64,000 nt of DNA from contig NZ_RZUF01000022.1 of the NCBI RefSeq assembly GCF_004005375.1, positions 29,401-93,400 on the forward strand. The letters are read 5' to 3'. This stretch comes from Rheinheimera sediminis. Its GTDB lineage: Bacteria > Pseudomonadota > Gammaproteobacteria > Enterobacterales > Alteromonadaceae. The position numbers were made by a program, and so were the translations under genes. This document shows, in pieces, positions 55,366 through 63,526 of the stretch. The notes under the pieces are model-generated. The model ran no database searches, was not told where the DNA came from, and worked only from the letters and a program-made list of their open reading frames with translations. The first letter of the stretch is position 1. Each line of letters begins with the position of its first letter.

Positions 55366-56057
55366 TAACGGCCTCCTTCGGCTAAACCTGCGATCAATAG
55401 ATGCAGCTGAGGCCAGTGCTGATGAGCAAGAGTTGTCAGTTTTGCATCGCAGTGGATCAGCCGGGTCACTAAGGCTAAATCCATAACACAGACTTTTGGA
55501 TTGGTATCGTAATAACTGCCCCAACTGGCAGCCTCTTCACCTAAAGCTTCTGCTTTAGCTTCGCCAAGCTCAGTCAGTTCAATACCATGGCGGCTTAAAA
55601 TAGCGCGCACTTGTGTAGTAGCAGCACAAAGCAAATAGCGGTAATTCAGTTGGTCCAAGGCATAGGCCATAAGGACAAACAGCTGCAATAAGCTTTGTCT
55701 GTTGATGGCATACAAGTGACCAATTTCAATTAATTGAAAACGCTCAGCCTTGAGATCTTGGGCGGCCAGCAGCTGCTCTACTGGCGCAGCTAAATAGTGT
55801 TCGATAAATAACCTGGTGCCGACAGCGCTGCGCAGCCCGAGCACAGCTTGCCATTTTCCATCCCGACTGACCCCTAACAAATTTGGCATAAAGCTGTGTA
55901 CATCAGCCTGATAAGCCTTTGCAAAACCAGAGGCGATAAAGTTTTCTATTGAGGGCCGCTGACAGTCTGAGCGTTTCACTAATTGCAGCTGTGCTTTAGC
56001 TTCTGTCACTGGCACCTTGGCAACAACTGATGGTTCGAATGGATAAGAAGACAACAT
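55365..56057 (-). CDS. T_hemolysin-family (PF12261) protein, putative acyltransferase
   Basis: 230 residues of the thermostable hemolysin family, named for Vibrio delta-VPH. Typical stretches: IENFIASGFAKAYQADVHSF, LLGVSRDGKWQAVLGLRSA, LFIEHYLAAPVEQLL, FQLIEIGHLYAI. The fold is related to the GNAT/acyl-homoserine-lactone synthase group (family knowledge), so an acyl transfer role is more likely here than lysis, given the ligase gene that follows. First gene of a five-gene operon. Confidence 0.78.
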   Translation of the reverse strand: MLSSYPFEPSVVAKVPVTEAKAQLQLVKRSDCQRPSIENFIASGFAKAYQADVHSFMPNLLGVSRDGKWQAVLGLRSAVGTRLFIEHYLAAPVEQLLAAQDLKAERFQLIEIGHLYAINRQSLLQLFVLMAYALDQLNYRYLLCAATTQVRAILSRHGIELTELGEAKAEALGEEAASWGSYYDTNPKVCVMDLALVTRLIHCDAKLTTLAHQHWPQLHLLIAGLAEGGR

Positions 56058-56098
56058 AAACGCACCCCTGGATAGCTATTGAGCATGCAGTGTGCAGT

Positions 56099-56147
56099 AA
56101 CAAGCTTAAAGAAAACTTAAGGTTTTGAGGTTTTCTTTAAGCTTGTT
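56099..56147. promoter_or_regulatory. Perfect 18-bp inverted repeat upstream of the T_hemolysin operon
   Basis: AACAAGCTTAAAGAAAAC (56099-56116) and GTTTTCTTTAAGCTTGTT (56130-56147) are exact complements with a 13-base A/T/G-rich loop. It lies 42 bases before the operon start and has no U-run on either strand. Either an operator for the operon or a stable hairpin in its 5' leader. The gap 56148-56512 that follows is A+T-rich with no ORF or further motif seen. Confidence 0.55.
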
Positions 56148-56512
56148 CGCTCTTTGAAAAATCGAAGAATGGTAGCAGCTGTCTATGTTGTTTTGTAAAC
56201 AAATCAGGCACAGGCTGAATTGATACAGAAAATAACAACACAGCCATTGGTACAAGCTCCTCAGTCCTGATGAACAATAATTTGGTCACCATTAAAATCG
56301 GTGGATATCGTCACTTAAGCTCTCGGCTCGCTATGCCACGAACTTAATCAATTCAGTTACCCCTTTATGCCTCTTCATAGCGCTACAACGTATCTAATTT
56401 CTACGAAATAAAAATAATTAAAAATATTTGCTTGAATATCAAAGAATTAAATTAAACACATGAAAATATTTAATCTGGTAGTTGATATTTTTTCACTCAC
56501 CGAATACGCTCT

Positions 56513-56526
56513 TGAAAGCGCTTTCA
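56513..56526. promoter_or_regulatory. LacI-type operator upstream of the GH16 gene
   Basis: TGAAAGCGCTTTCA is a perfect 14-bp palindrome with the central CG of LacI-family sites, 63 bases before the GH16 start. Similar palindromes control sugar-polymer utilisation genes in Alteromonadales (family knowledge). No LacI-family gene is inside the window. The in-frame codons over this site (from 56460) are not part of the protein. Confidence 0.6.
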
Positions 56527-56588
56527 GCACCATAAAGATCAGGTTCACTGATCAAAAAAATCAACTTTCAATAAACAGGGCATTACAC

Positions 56589-59246
56589 ATGAGAAAGAGA
56601 GCCACAAGTACCGCCATCCTCTGCGCCGGCGTCACATTGACCAGCCTGCACGGATGTGGTGGGGGATCAGCCACAGTATCCGATTTTAATAAAGTAGACC
56701 CTACTCAGCCTGTTAGCGGCTGGGTTATGGTCTGGAATGATGAATTCACAGGCAGTAGCATAGATTCTCGGAAATGGACTCATGAAATCAACTGCGCCGG
56801 CGGCGGTAATAACGAAAAGCAATGCTACACCGATAGTGCCGCAAACTCTTTTGTTAAAGATGGCATGCTGACCATTGCCGCACTTCCAGCCAGCGAAGGT
56901 GCAGAAAAACCTTACACTTCAGCGCGTCTTATAACCCGCAACAAGGCCGACTTTAAGTACGGCCGTTTTGAAATGCGCGCTAAATTACCTTTTGGTCAGG
57001 GCAGCTGGCCGGCATTTTGGATGATGCCAACAGACTCGGTCTATGGTAGTTGGCCTAAATCCGGTGAAATCGACATTATGGAAGCGGTGAATCTTAAGGT
57101 ACCCAGCGCTGCAGCTGTGGTCGAATCCAATGTACACGGTACTCTGCATTACGGCAAAGAATGGCCAAATAACTCCTACTCTGGCAAAGCTTATGCGTTA
57201 CCTGATGGTAAAAATCCAGCTGACGATTTCCATACCTATGCTGTGGAATGGCAACAAGGCGAAATACGCTGGTACGTCGATAATTATCTGTACGCAACGC
57301 AACGTCAGTCTGATGTGCGTTTTAACGCCAAAGGCGAAGCTGTTGGTCTGAAACACAGGGGTTGGTTTGCAGAGTATTTTGATCAAAGCACTGGTGAACT
57401 AGAAACTCATTGGGACAAGGCTCCTTTTGATCAGGACTTTTATATGATCCTGAATCTGGCGGTAGGTGGCAACTGGCCCGAGAGCGTCAATAATGGTGGT
57501 ATAGACGCATCGGCATTCACCGAAGGCCAGCGTTTTCAGATTGACTATGTGCGGGTCTATGAATGCGCATCCAACCCGGACACAGGCAAAGGTTGTGAAA
57601 CGATCCGCCCAGGCTACGATAAACTTGATGATGCCTTAGTCGAAGGTAAAGCCCCTATCCCATCTCCGCCTTCTTCAGGTATTCCACAAAATTTGACTGT
57701 TTTTGACGGCACTCCTAATCCAAATTGGCCAGCCTGGGATTGTTGCGGTGGTAGCACGCCTGCATTGGCAGCAGACACCGATCGCGGTGATGTCTACGAA
57801 TTCAGTGTTGGTGCTGCACCTACAGTGAATGGATTTGTCAGCCGAAGCGAATTTATTAAAGACCCGGCAGGTAAAGCAACACCTTTTGATGCTTCACCTC
57901 TGTTGGCATCCGGCACCATTAGTTTTGATATGCAAGTAGTGTCTGCCCCCACTAATCCAGCATCTGTATGGAAGTTTAAGGTAGAAAGCGTGGGTGCCAC
58001 CACAGCGGTTGAATTGGATTTAAGCCTTGGCGCCAATGGTGCAAATCCTGTGACAGGCCAATGGCAAAACTATAGCTTTCCATTAAAAACCTTGGCGGAT
58101 GCCGGGTTGGACCTGGCGGCTATTGATGTACTAATGATTTATCCAGCTTGGGGAACAGGTGAAGGTGCGGTCTATCGTATCGACAACGTTAAAATAGCTC
58201 AGCCTAATCAAAGCCTGCCCAAGCTGGTGTTATTTGAAGATGGAGTTAACCCGGACTGGCCTATGTGGGATTGCTGTGCGGGTTCTACCCCTACCGAAGA
58301 GATAGATGATGCTGCTCATGGCATGACAGCCGAGTTTAAAATAGGCGCTACTCCAACCGTCATGGGATTTATTACTCGTGCCGCCAATGGAGGCGCTAAT
58401 ACTCCTTTTGATGCAACAGCTCTGATCGATGGCGGTTTAATCCAGTTTGAAATGAAAGTGGTCAGCGCCCCATCCAGCCCGGATGCAAGCTGGAAGTTCA
58501 AAGTAGAGTCGAACAATAGCGCAGAAGCTGTCGAACTGGATCTGACAGCCAGTGTAGAAGCGACTTCTCCTGTGACAGGCCAGTGGCAAACTTATAGTTA
58601 TAAGCTGTCTGATCTGGCTGCGGCAGGTCTGGACCTGAGTGCTATCGACGTGATCATGATTTTCCCTGCATGGGGCACTGGCAATGGAGCTGTGTATCGG
58701 GTTGATAACGCTAAAATTTTCCATCCAGATGGAGATAAACCTGTAGCCAATGGCCTAACCCTGTTTGCGGATGCAGCTGCAGAGCAATGGTCAATTTGGG
58801 ATTGTTGTGGTGGCAGTACTCCAACAGTGGAAGATGACGATGCAGCTCACGGCAAAACAGCAGAGTTCGTGATAGGTGCCGCGCCTACCGTGATGGGCTT
58901 GCTGGCAGATGACGAAGTTTACTATGACGCGTCTGCGCTTATGGCCACAGGAGTCGTACGATTTGAAATGAAAGTGATCAGCGCTCCAACTAACTCAGCT
59001 GCGGTGTGGAAATTTAAAATAGAAGCTGGTGATACATCTTCTGCCGTCGAACTCGACTTATCCGCCAGTCTGGAAGGTAAAACTCCAGTACCAGGCCAAT
59101 GGCAAACCTACACTTTCCCGTTACAAAGCTTGTTCGATAAAGGCCTGGATCTCAGTGCCATAGATGTACTGATGGTTTTCCCTGCCTGGGGTACTGGTGA
59201 AGGTGCGACCTACCGTTTAGATAATGTAGTGATTACCAATCCGTAA
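56589..59246 (+). CDS. GH16 beta-glucanase lipoprotein with three C-terminal sugar-binding-like modules
   Basis: 885 residues. Lipobox SLHGC (Cys23). The GH16 domain (about 44-365) has the catalytic motif GEIDIME: nucleophile Glu160 and acid/base Glu165, as in laminarinases and other beta-1,3(4)-glucanases. A short linker (PIPSPPSSG) leads to three tandem modules of about 165-177 residues, each starting with a FxxxxxxxW...WDCCGGSTP block and ending with a PAWGTGxGAxYRxDN block. The ATG at 56589 gives a proper signal; the upstream 43 codons cover an operator. Cuts polymeric beta-glucan for the TonB receptor downstream. Confidence 0.9.
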   Translation: MRKRATSTAILCAGVTLTSLHGCGGGSATVSDFNKVDPTQPVSGWVMVWNDEFTGSSIDSRKWTHEINCAGGGNNEKQCYTDSAANSFVKDGMLTIAALPASEGAEKPYTSARLITRNKADFKYGRFEMRAKLPFGQGSWPAFWMMPTDSVYGSWPKSGEIDIMEAVNLKVPSAAAVVESNVHGTLHYGKEWPNNSYSGKAYALPDGKNPADDFHTYAVEWQQGEIRWYVDNYLYATQRQSDVRFNAKGEAVGLKHRGWFAEYFDQSTGELETHWDKAPFDQDFYMILNLAVGGNWPESVNNGGIDASAFTEGQRFQIDYVRVYECASNPDTGKGCETIRPGYDKLDDALVEGKAPIPSPPSSGIPQNLTVFDGTPNPNWPAWDCCGGSTPALAADTDRGDVYEFSVGAAPTVNGFVSRSEFIKDPAGKATPFDASPLLASGTISFDMQVVSAPTNPASVWKFKVESVGATTAVELDLSLGANGANPVTGQWQNYSFPLKTLADAGLDLAAIDVLMIYPAWGTGEGAVYRIDNVKIAQPNQSLPKLVLFEDGVNPDWPMWDCCAGSTPTEEIDDAAHGMTAEFKIGATPTVMGFITRAANGGANTPFDATALIDGGLIQFEMKVVSAPSSPDASWKFKVESNNSAEAVELDLTASVEATSPVTGQWQTYSYKLSDLAAAGLDLSAIDVIMIFPAWGTGNGAVYRVDNAKIFHPDGDKPVANGLTLFADAAAEQWSIWDCCGGSTPTVEDDDAAHGKTAEFVIGAAPTVMGLLADDEVYYDASALMATGVVRFEMKVISAPTNSAAVWKFKIEAGDTSSAVELDLSASLEGKTPVPGQWQTYTFPLQSLFDKGLDLSAIDVLMVFPAWGTGEGATYRLDNVVITNP
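57690..59246 (+). repeat. Three tandem repeats coding the GH16 C-terminal modules
   Basis: Units begin near 57690, 58221 and 58750. Each codes DCC[GA]GSTP close to its start, a middle strand set (SVWKFKVES, ASWKFKVES, AVWKFKIEA) and VTGQW/VPGQWQxYxF..L, LDLxAIDVxMIxPAWGTG. They are diverged at DNA level, so the duplication is not recent. The adjoining Cys pair in each unit is unusual for a sugar-binding beta-sandwich and may bond within the unit. Confidence 0.75.
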
Positions 59247-59348
59247 CCCAGAGCAATGCACAGTGCTTGCAACATAAAAAGAACATAGCAGCAGGGAACC
59301 CGGCAGCTTCCCTATAAAAACAACAGTATTCGAATAAATAGGTTCAAC

Positions 59349-62312
59349 ATGAAAAGGTTTAACTCAAATCAAAGCCGCCTCGCGGTCTGTATTTCTGTCA
59401 TCTTATCCGCCGGTACTTTGCCACAGGCTATGGCACAGCAAAATGATGTAACGGCAGTCGAAACAGTAGAAGAAAAAGTAGAAGTGATTCAGGTCAAAGG
59501 GATACGCGGCAGCTTAATTCGTTCTATGGATATGAAACGTGAAGCCAATGGTGTAGTAGACGCCATTTCAGCTGAAGAAATGGGTAAGTTTCCGGACACC
59601 AATCTGGCTGAATCGCTGCAACGAATTACGGGTGTGTCCGTTAGCCGCGCCAATGGTGAAGGTAGTCAAATTACCGTGCGTGGTTTTGGCCCGGACTTCA
59701 ATTTGATCAGTTTAAATGGCCGCCAAATGCCAGGCACTGGCTATACCCGCTCTTACAATCTGGAAAACTTATCCTCAGAAGGTGTAAGTGCACTGGAAGT
59801 ACAAAAAACAGCCAGGGCTGACTTACCAAGTGGTGGCTTGGGAGCCACTGTTAATATTGTGACCACCAGACCTTTAGCCGAGCCAGGTCAACGTTACTCT
59901 GTTTCAGCTAAAGCCATCCATGATACGTCCAATGTGGAAGGCGATGATGTTACCCCCGAAGTAGCTGCTGTCTACAGTAATACTTTTGCTGATGATCGCT
60001 TTGGTGTAGCCTTTTCTTTTTCACATCAGGAACGTGATTTTCAAAAGCAACAAGCCAATATTCAGGGTTGGCAAGCCAACGTTGATTTACCTACTCTGGA
60101 TGCAAGTAAAGTAATTGACGCTCGTGCTGAAGATGCAAATGGGAACAAGGTTGGCAATTACTTTTTCCCTAAAGATATGAACTACGGCATGGAAAATGTC
60201 GAGCGTGAACGCAGCAATGGCCAATTAACGCTGCAGTATGAACCTATAGATGACTTTGTTGCGACGCTGGACTACACAGGTTCACGCGCCTTAACCGGCA
60301 CCAACGCTATTGGTTGGGGGATCTGGAATGAGTTTGGCGGTAATATTAACGCCTATGAACTGGACAAAAATGGTACTGCACTTTATGCCGACATTAGTGG
60401 CAATGACGGGTCCTTTACAGCAGACAGAAACACCACTGAAGTCAAAGCTCAGTCTGTAGGTTTAAATCTGGATTGGAAACTGAATGACGACTGGCATTTT
60501 GCGCTGGATTACCATGACTCCAATAACAAAACAGACAACGGCGCCGATAAAGGCATGGGTAGTGCTGGTCAGGTTATTTTGGGGTCAGACCAACTGCTGT
60601 CAAAAATTTATGATTACCGCACTGGTGACATACCGCAGGCCATCATTTTATGGCGCAACGGTACAAACGAGCTCACTGCAGCCGAAATTGATTCGAATTT
60701 CAGCCAGTTTACCCATTCACCTGGTGAGTCTGAAATCCAGCAGCTACAGCTTGACGGTACCTGGTTTAACTCAAGCTTTAAGATCCCGCTGAGTCATATT
60801 AAATTCGGTGCTGCCATGACAGAGCAAACGATGAGTGGCTATTCAGCCTGGAGCGGATTACGAGGTGGCGCAGGTTTTAACCCCGCTTACCCACAAATAT
60901 TCCCTGACGAAATGTTTACCCGCCACTCGACAGCGAACTTTCTCGACCAGTTTACCAGTGGTGGCAGTGCTCTTCAGCCACATTATTACTATAGCTACGA
61001 CTTTGATGAGGCAGTAGCCAGACAACAAGCCTTTCTGACGGAAGCTGTGATGGGCGGGGATGTCTACGTACCAGATGCCTATTTTGATGGCATAGACAGC
61101 ACAAGTAATGTCGCCGAAGAAACCCAAAGCGCCTACCTGCAATCACAGTGGGAATTCGATGTGGCCAGTTATGCAGTTCAGCTAAACGCCGGGCTGCGTT
61201 ACGAGGAAACTGAAGTACCTAACGCTGTGCGCCAGCGTATTGAAACTCAGGTCAATTGGGAAAGTCCGTCCGAGTGGATCATGAAATACGAACAGAATGG
61301 TGCAGAAAAGCTGGTTGATTTTACAGGTAAATACGATTTACTTTTGCCGATGTTTGACCTGAAGGTTGATTTGGCAGAAGACTGGGTCGGTCGTTTATCC
61401 TGGGGTAAAACCGTCACACGAGCACCGTTGGGATTACTGATCGGCGGTCGGAGTCTCAGTGGTAGTCCAAAACCTGGTTCACGTACTGGTAGCCAGGGCA
61501 ATACAGGCTTACTGCCTTATGAATCAACAAACCTGGATCTGTCGTTGGAATACTATTATGGTGACGCCAGCTATGCCTCCATTGGCTACTTCAAAAAAGA
61601 CGTCGATAACTTTATTCAGAATACCATAACCGAAACCACTATCGATGGTTTGCACGATATCCTCAACGGTCCGCGCTACCTGGAGGCTGTTGCCGATATT
61701 GAGGCCAGAGGTGAACAAGCCACCAGCACAGCCATCTTCGAGCAGATGCTGGCGAACGGTCATGGCAATGCAGAAGGAAAAATTGAACCTAATGCTCAGG
61801 ACCCACTGATCGTCTGGAATATTAGCCAACCACAAAATACTGACAGTAAATCGGTGGACGGTGTTGAACTTGCTGTGCAGCATTTGTTCGGAGAATCCGG
61901 CTTTGGTGTCGGTGTGAATGCCACTTTTGTGCAAGGTGATGTGGAATTTGATACTCAAAGCCTGACACAGCAAGCACCTCTGGTGGGTATCAGTGATTCC
62001 GCAAACTTTCAAATGTTTTATGAAAAAGAAGACTGGTCTGTCAAAGTTACTTATGCCTGGCGGGACTCTTACCTGATTGGTGTAGGTCAATCTCAAGGCT
62101 CATCCGATGCGCCACCTCAGTATGCTAAAGCTTATGCTCAGTGGGACATCAACCTGAACTATGCAGTGACTGAACAGCTGAAAGTGTTTCTGGAAGGTAT
62201 AAACCTGAATAATGAAACCGAGGAGGGGTACGGCCGCTATGAGGAGCAGTTCCTGTTTGCCCGTCAGTATGGACCACGTTATACCTTAGGTATGCGCTAC
62301 AGCTTTAACTAA
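59349..62312 (+). CDS. TonB-dependent receptor for carbohydrate uptake
   Basis: 987-residue outer-membrane receptor of the TIGR01782 (TonB-Xanth-Caul) type, common for polysaccharide transport. Signal peptide ending TLPQAMA; plug domain with VIQVKGIRGSLIRSMDMKRE, FPDTNLAESLQRITGVSV, VRGFGPDFNLISLNGRQMPG and GATVNIVTTRPL; 22-strand barrel; C-terminus YTLGMRYSFN with final aromatic. It lies 102 bases after the GH16 gene, same strand, so likely co-regulated and taking up the glucan oligosaccharides released by it. Confidence 0.93.
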   Translation: MKRFNSNQSRLAVCISVILSAGTLPQAMAQQNDVTAVETVEEKVEVIQVKGIRGSLIRSMDMKREANGVVDAISAEEMGKFPDTNLAESLQRITGVSVSRANGEGSQITVRGFGPDFNLISLNGRQMPGTGYTRSYNLENLSSEGVSALEVQKTARADLPSGGLGATVNIVTTRPLAEPGQRYSVSAKAIHDTSNVEGDDVTPEVAAVYSNTFADDRFGVAFSFSHQERDFQKQQANIQGWQANVDLPTLDASKVIDARAEDANGNKVGNYFFPKDMNYGMENVERERSNGQLTLQYEPIDDFVATLDYTGSRALTGTNAIGWGIWNEFGGNINAYELDKNGTALYADISGNDGSFTADRNTTEVKAQSVGLNLDWKLNDDWHFALDYHDSNNKTDNGADKGMGSAGQVILGSDQLLSKIYDYRTGDIPQAIILWRNGTNELTAAEIDSNFSQFTHSPGESEIQQLQLDGTWFNSSFKIPLSHIKFGAAMTEQTMSGYSAWSGLRGGAGFNPAYPQIFPDEMFTRHSTANFLDQFTSGGSALQPHYYYSYDFDEAVARQQAFLTEAVMGGDVYVPDAYFDGIDSTSNVAEETQSAYLQSQWEFDVASYAVQLNAGLRYEETEVPNAVRQRIETQVNWESPSEWIMKYEQNGAEKLVDFTGKYDLLLPMFDLKVDLAEDWVGRLSWGKTVTRAPLGLLIGGRSLSGSPKPGSRTGSQGNTGLLPYESTNLDLSLEYYYGDASYASIGYFKKDVDNFIQNTITETTIDGLHDILNGPRYLEAVADIEARGEQATSTAIFEQMLANGHGNAEGKIEPNAQDPLIVWNISQPQNTDSKSVDGVELAVQHLFGESGFGVGVNATFVQGDVEFDTQSLTQQAPLVGISDSANFQMFYEKEDWSVKVTYAWRDSYLIGVGQSQGSSDAPPQYAKAYAQWDINLNYAVTEQLKVFLEGINLNNETEEGYGRYEEQFLFARQYGPRYTLGMRYSFN

Positions 62313-62330
62313 AAGTAAAAGACTGAACAA

Positions 62331-62359
62331 AACACCCGGCAGATGTCGGGTGTTTTTTT
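62331..62359 (+). terminator. Intrinsic terminator after the TonB-dependent receptor
   Basis: ACACCCG (62332-62338) pairs with CGGGTGT (62347-62353) over an eight-base loop, followed by seven T residues. It ends the GH16/receptor unit 20 bases after the stop codon, before the convergent lodB-like gene. Confidence 0.85.
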
Positions 62360-62394
62360 ATGACATCTCACTTAGCGCTACCAGCCAAAAGCCA

Positions 62395-63483
62395 CTAGCC
62401 CACCAAGGCATAAAAATGCTTCCTGTGCTGCAGATAATGCTGCCAGATACTGTCCAGCTGAGCCTGATACAAGGCAACTGTGCTGTGATGGTGCAAACCA
62501 TGTTCAATCAGCAAATCCGCCAGTTGCATGGCCGTGGCCATCGCATTGAAGATACCTTGTGACGACAGAGGATCAAAACTCATAGCGGCATCACCTATGG
62601 CGAACCACCCTGTGCCGCAACCTACTGATAACTTCGATGAGTTCGCAGCCACCAGTTCATGCAGCTGTTCGGTTCCGGGAACAATCTGCTGCACTAAAGT
62701 ACCGAGACCGGGCGCTTCGGCCGCTGCCTTTAGAAAACAGTGACTGGATTGACTTAAGCTCTTGTCGAGTTGACCTGGCTGGATCTGTAACGCAAAAAGC
62801 CGGGCCTGGCCTTCAGAGCCATCAGACTGCGACATGTTTTTAGCTGCAAAAGGCAGTTTAGGTAAGGGGGCGCTGTACCACCACCCCATAGCAGCAGAAC
62901 TTAACACACTGATATGCTTCCGAACTTTGACTTCTGCAGTCAACCAGACTGACAACTGCTGATCTAAATTATGCCGGCTGATAGCAAGGGAGCGAGCAAA
63001 GCGACTGTGCCGACCCGTCGCGTCTATAACCAGTTGGCAATGCACCTCTGTCCGCTGCGACTCATGCTGTAATTCAACACACCACCCTTCAGCTTGCTGC
63101 TTACTCTGGATAAAAGCAGCTGGCCAAAAGCAGGATACGCCTCTCATTTGTGCAACATCACGTAATTGCTGTTCAAACAATTGCCGATCCAGATGCCAGC
63201 CATGACCATCCGGATTCACCAGTTGATCAACCACTTTAGGGGTTTCCGACCCCCAATAAGACAACAGGCCATGGGACACTAAGTGGCCCTGATGCAACAA
63301 CTGAGACAGCCTGAGTTTATGCAGAATACGCCCAGCGGCGGGAGCCAGACACTCCCCTACTCTGTCTTTTGGTACTGAGTGCAGGTCTACCAGCACTACA
63401 GAATAAAACGGCGCTAAAGCAAGAGCTGCAATACAGCCACCTATGCCTGCGCCTAACACCAGTATTTGTGTTGTATTGATCAC
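62395..63483 (-). CDS. lodB: LodB-like FAD-dependent maturation oxidoreductase
   Basis: 362 residues, flavin-dependent protein of the tryptophan-halogenase/QhpG superfamily. GxGxxG FAD motif LGAGIGGCIAALAL at residues 9-22, RVGECLAPAAGRIL, VIDATGRHSRFAR and GWFAIGDAAMSFDPLSSQGI. The length matches Marinomonas LodB (about 370). LodB oxidises a Trp of LodA to make the cysteine tryptophylquinone cofactor. Its gene follows a lodA-like 3' part by 43 bases on the same strand, the known lodAB order. Confidence 0.8.
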   Translation of the reverse strand: MINTTQILVLGAGIGGCIAALALAPFYSVVLVDLHSVPKDRVGECLAPAAGRILHKLRLSQLLHQGHLVSHGLLSYWGSETPKVVDQLVNPDGHGWHLDRQLFEQQLRDVAQMRGVSCFWPAAFIQSKQQAEGWCVELQHESQRTEVHCQLVIDATGRHSRFARSLAISRHNLDQQLSVWLTAEVKVRKHISVLSSAAMGWWYSAPLPKLPFAAKNMSQSDGSEGQARLFALQIQPGQLDKSLSQSSHCFLKAAAEAPGLGTLVQQIVPGTEQLHELVAANSSKLSVGCGTGWFAIGDAAMSFDPLSSQGIFNAMATAMQLADLLIEHGLHHHSTVALYQAQLDSIWQHYLQHRKHFYALVG

Positions 63484-63526
63484 TGAATCATGATCCTTAT
63501 TTGGTTCCTTGCAACCTACTGTCAGT

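Noticed and set aside
55365..56057. Calling the T_hemolysin-family gene a toxin
   Set aside because: The name comes from one Vibrio protein; operon context with a ligase, diiron enzyme and SDR argues for acyl chemistry.
56460..56588. N-terminal extension of the GH16 frame
   Set aside because: Would put a LacI-type operator in the coding region and hide the clear lipoprotein signal that starts at 56589.
61524..62096. 190-codon minus-strand frame
   Set aside because: Lies wholly antisense to the TonB-receptor barrel region, a common artefact in such genes.
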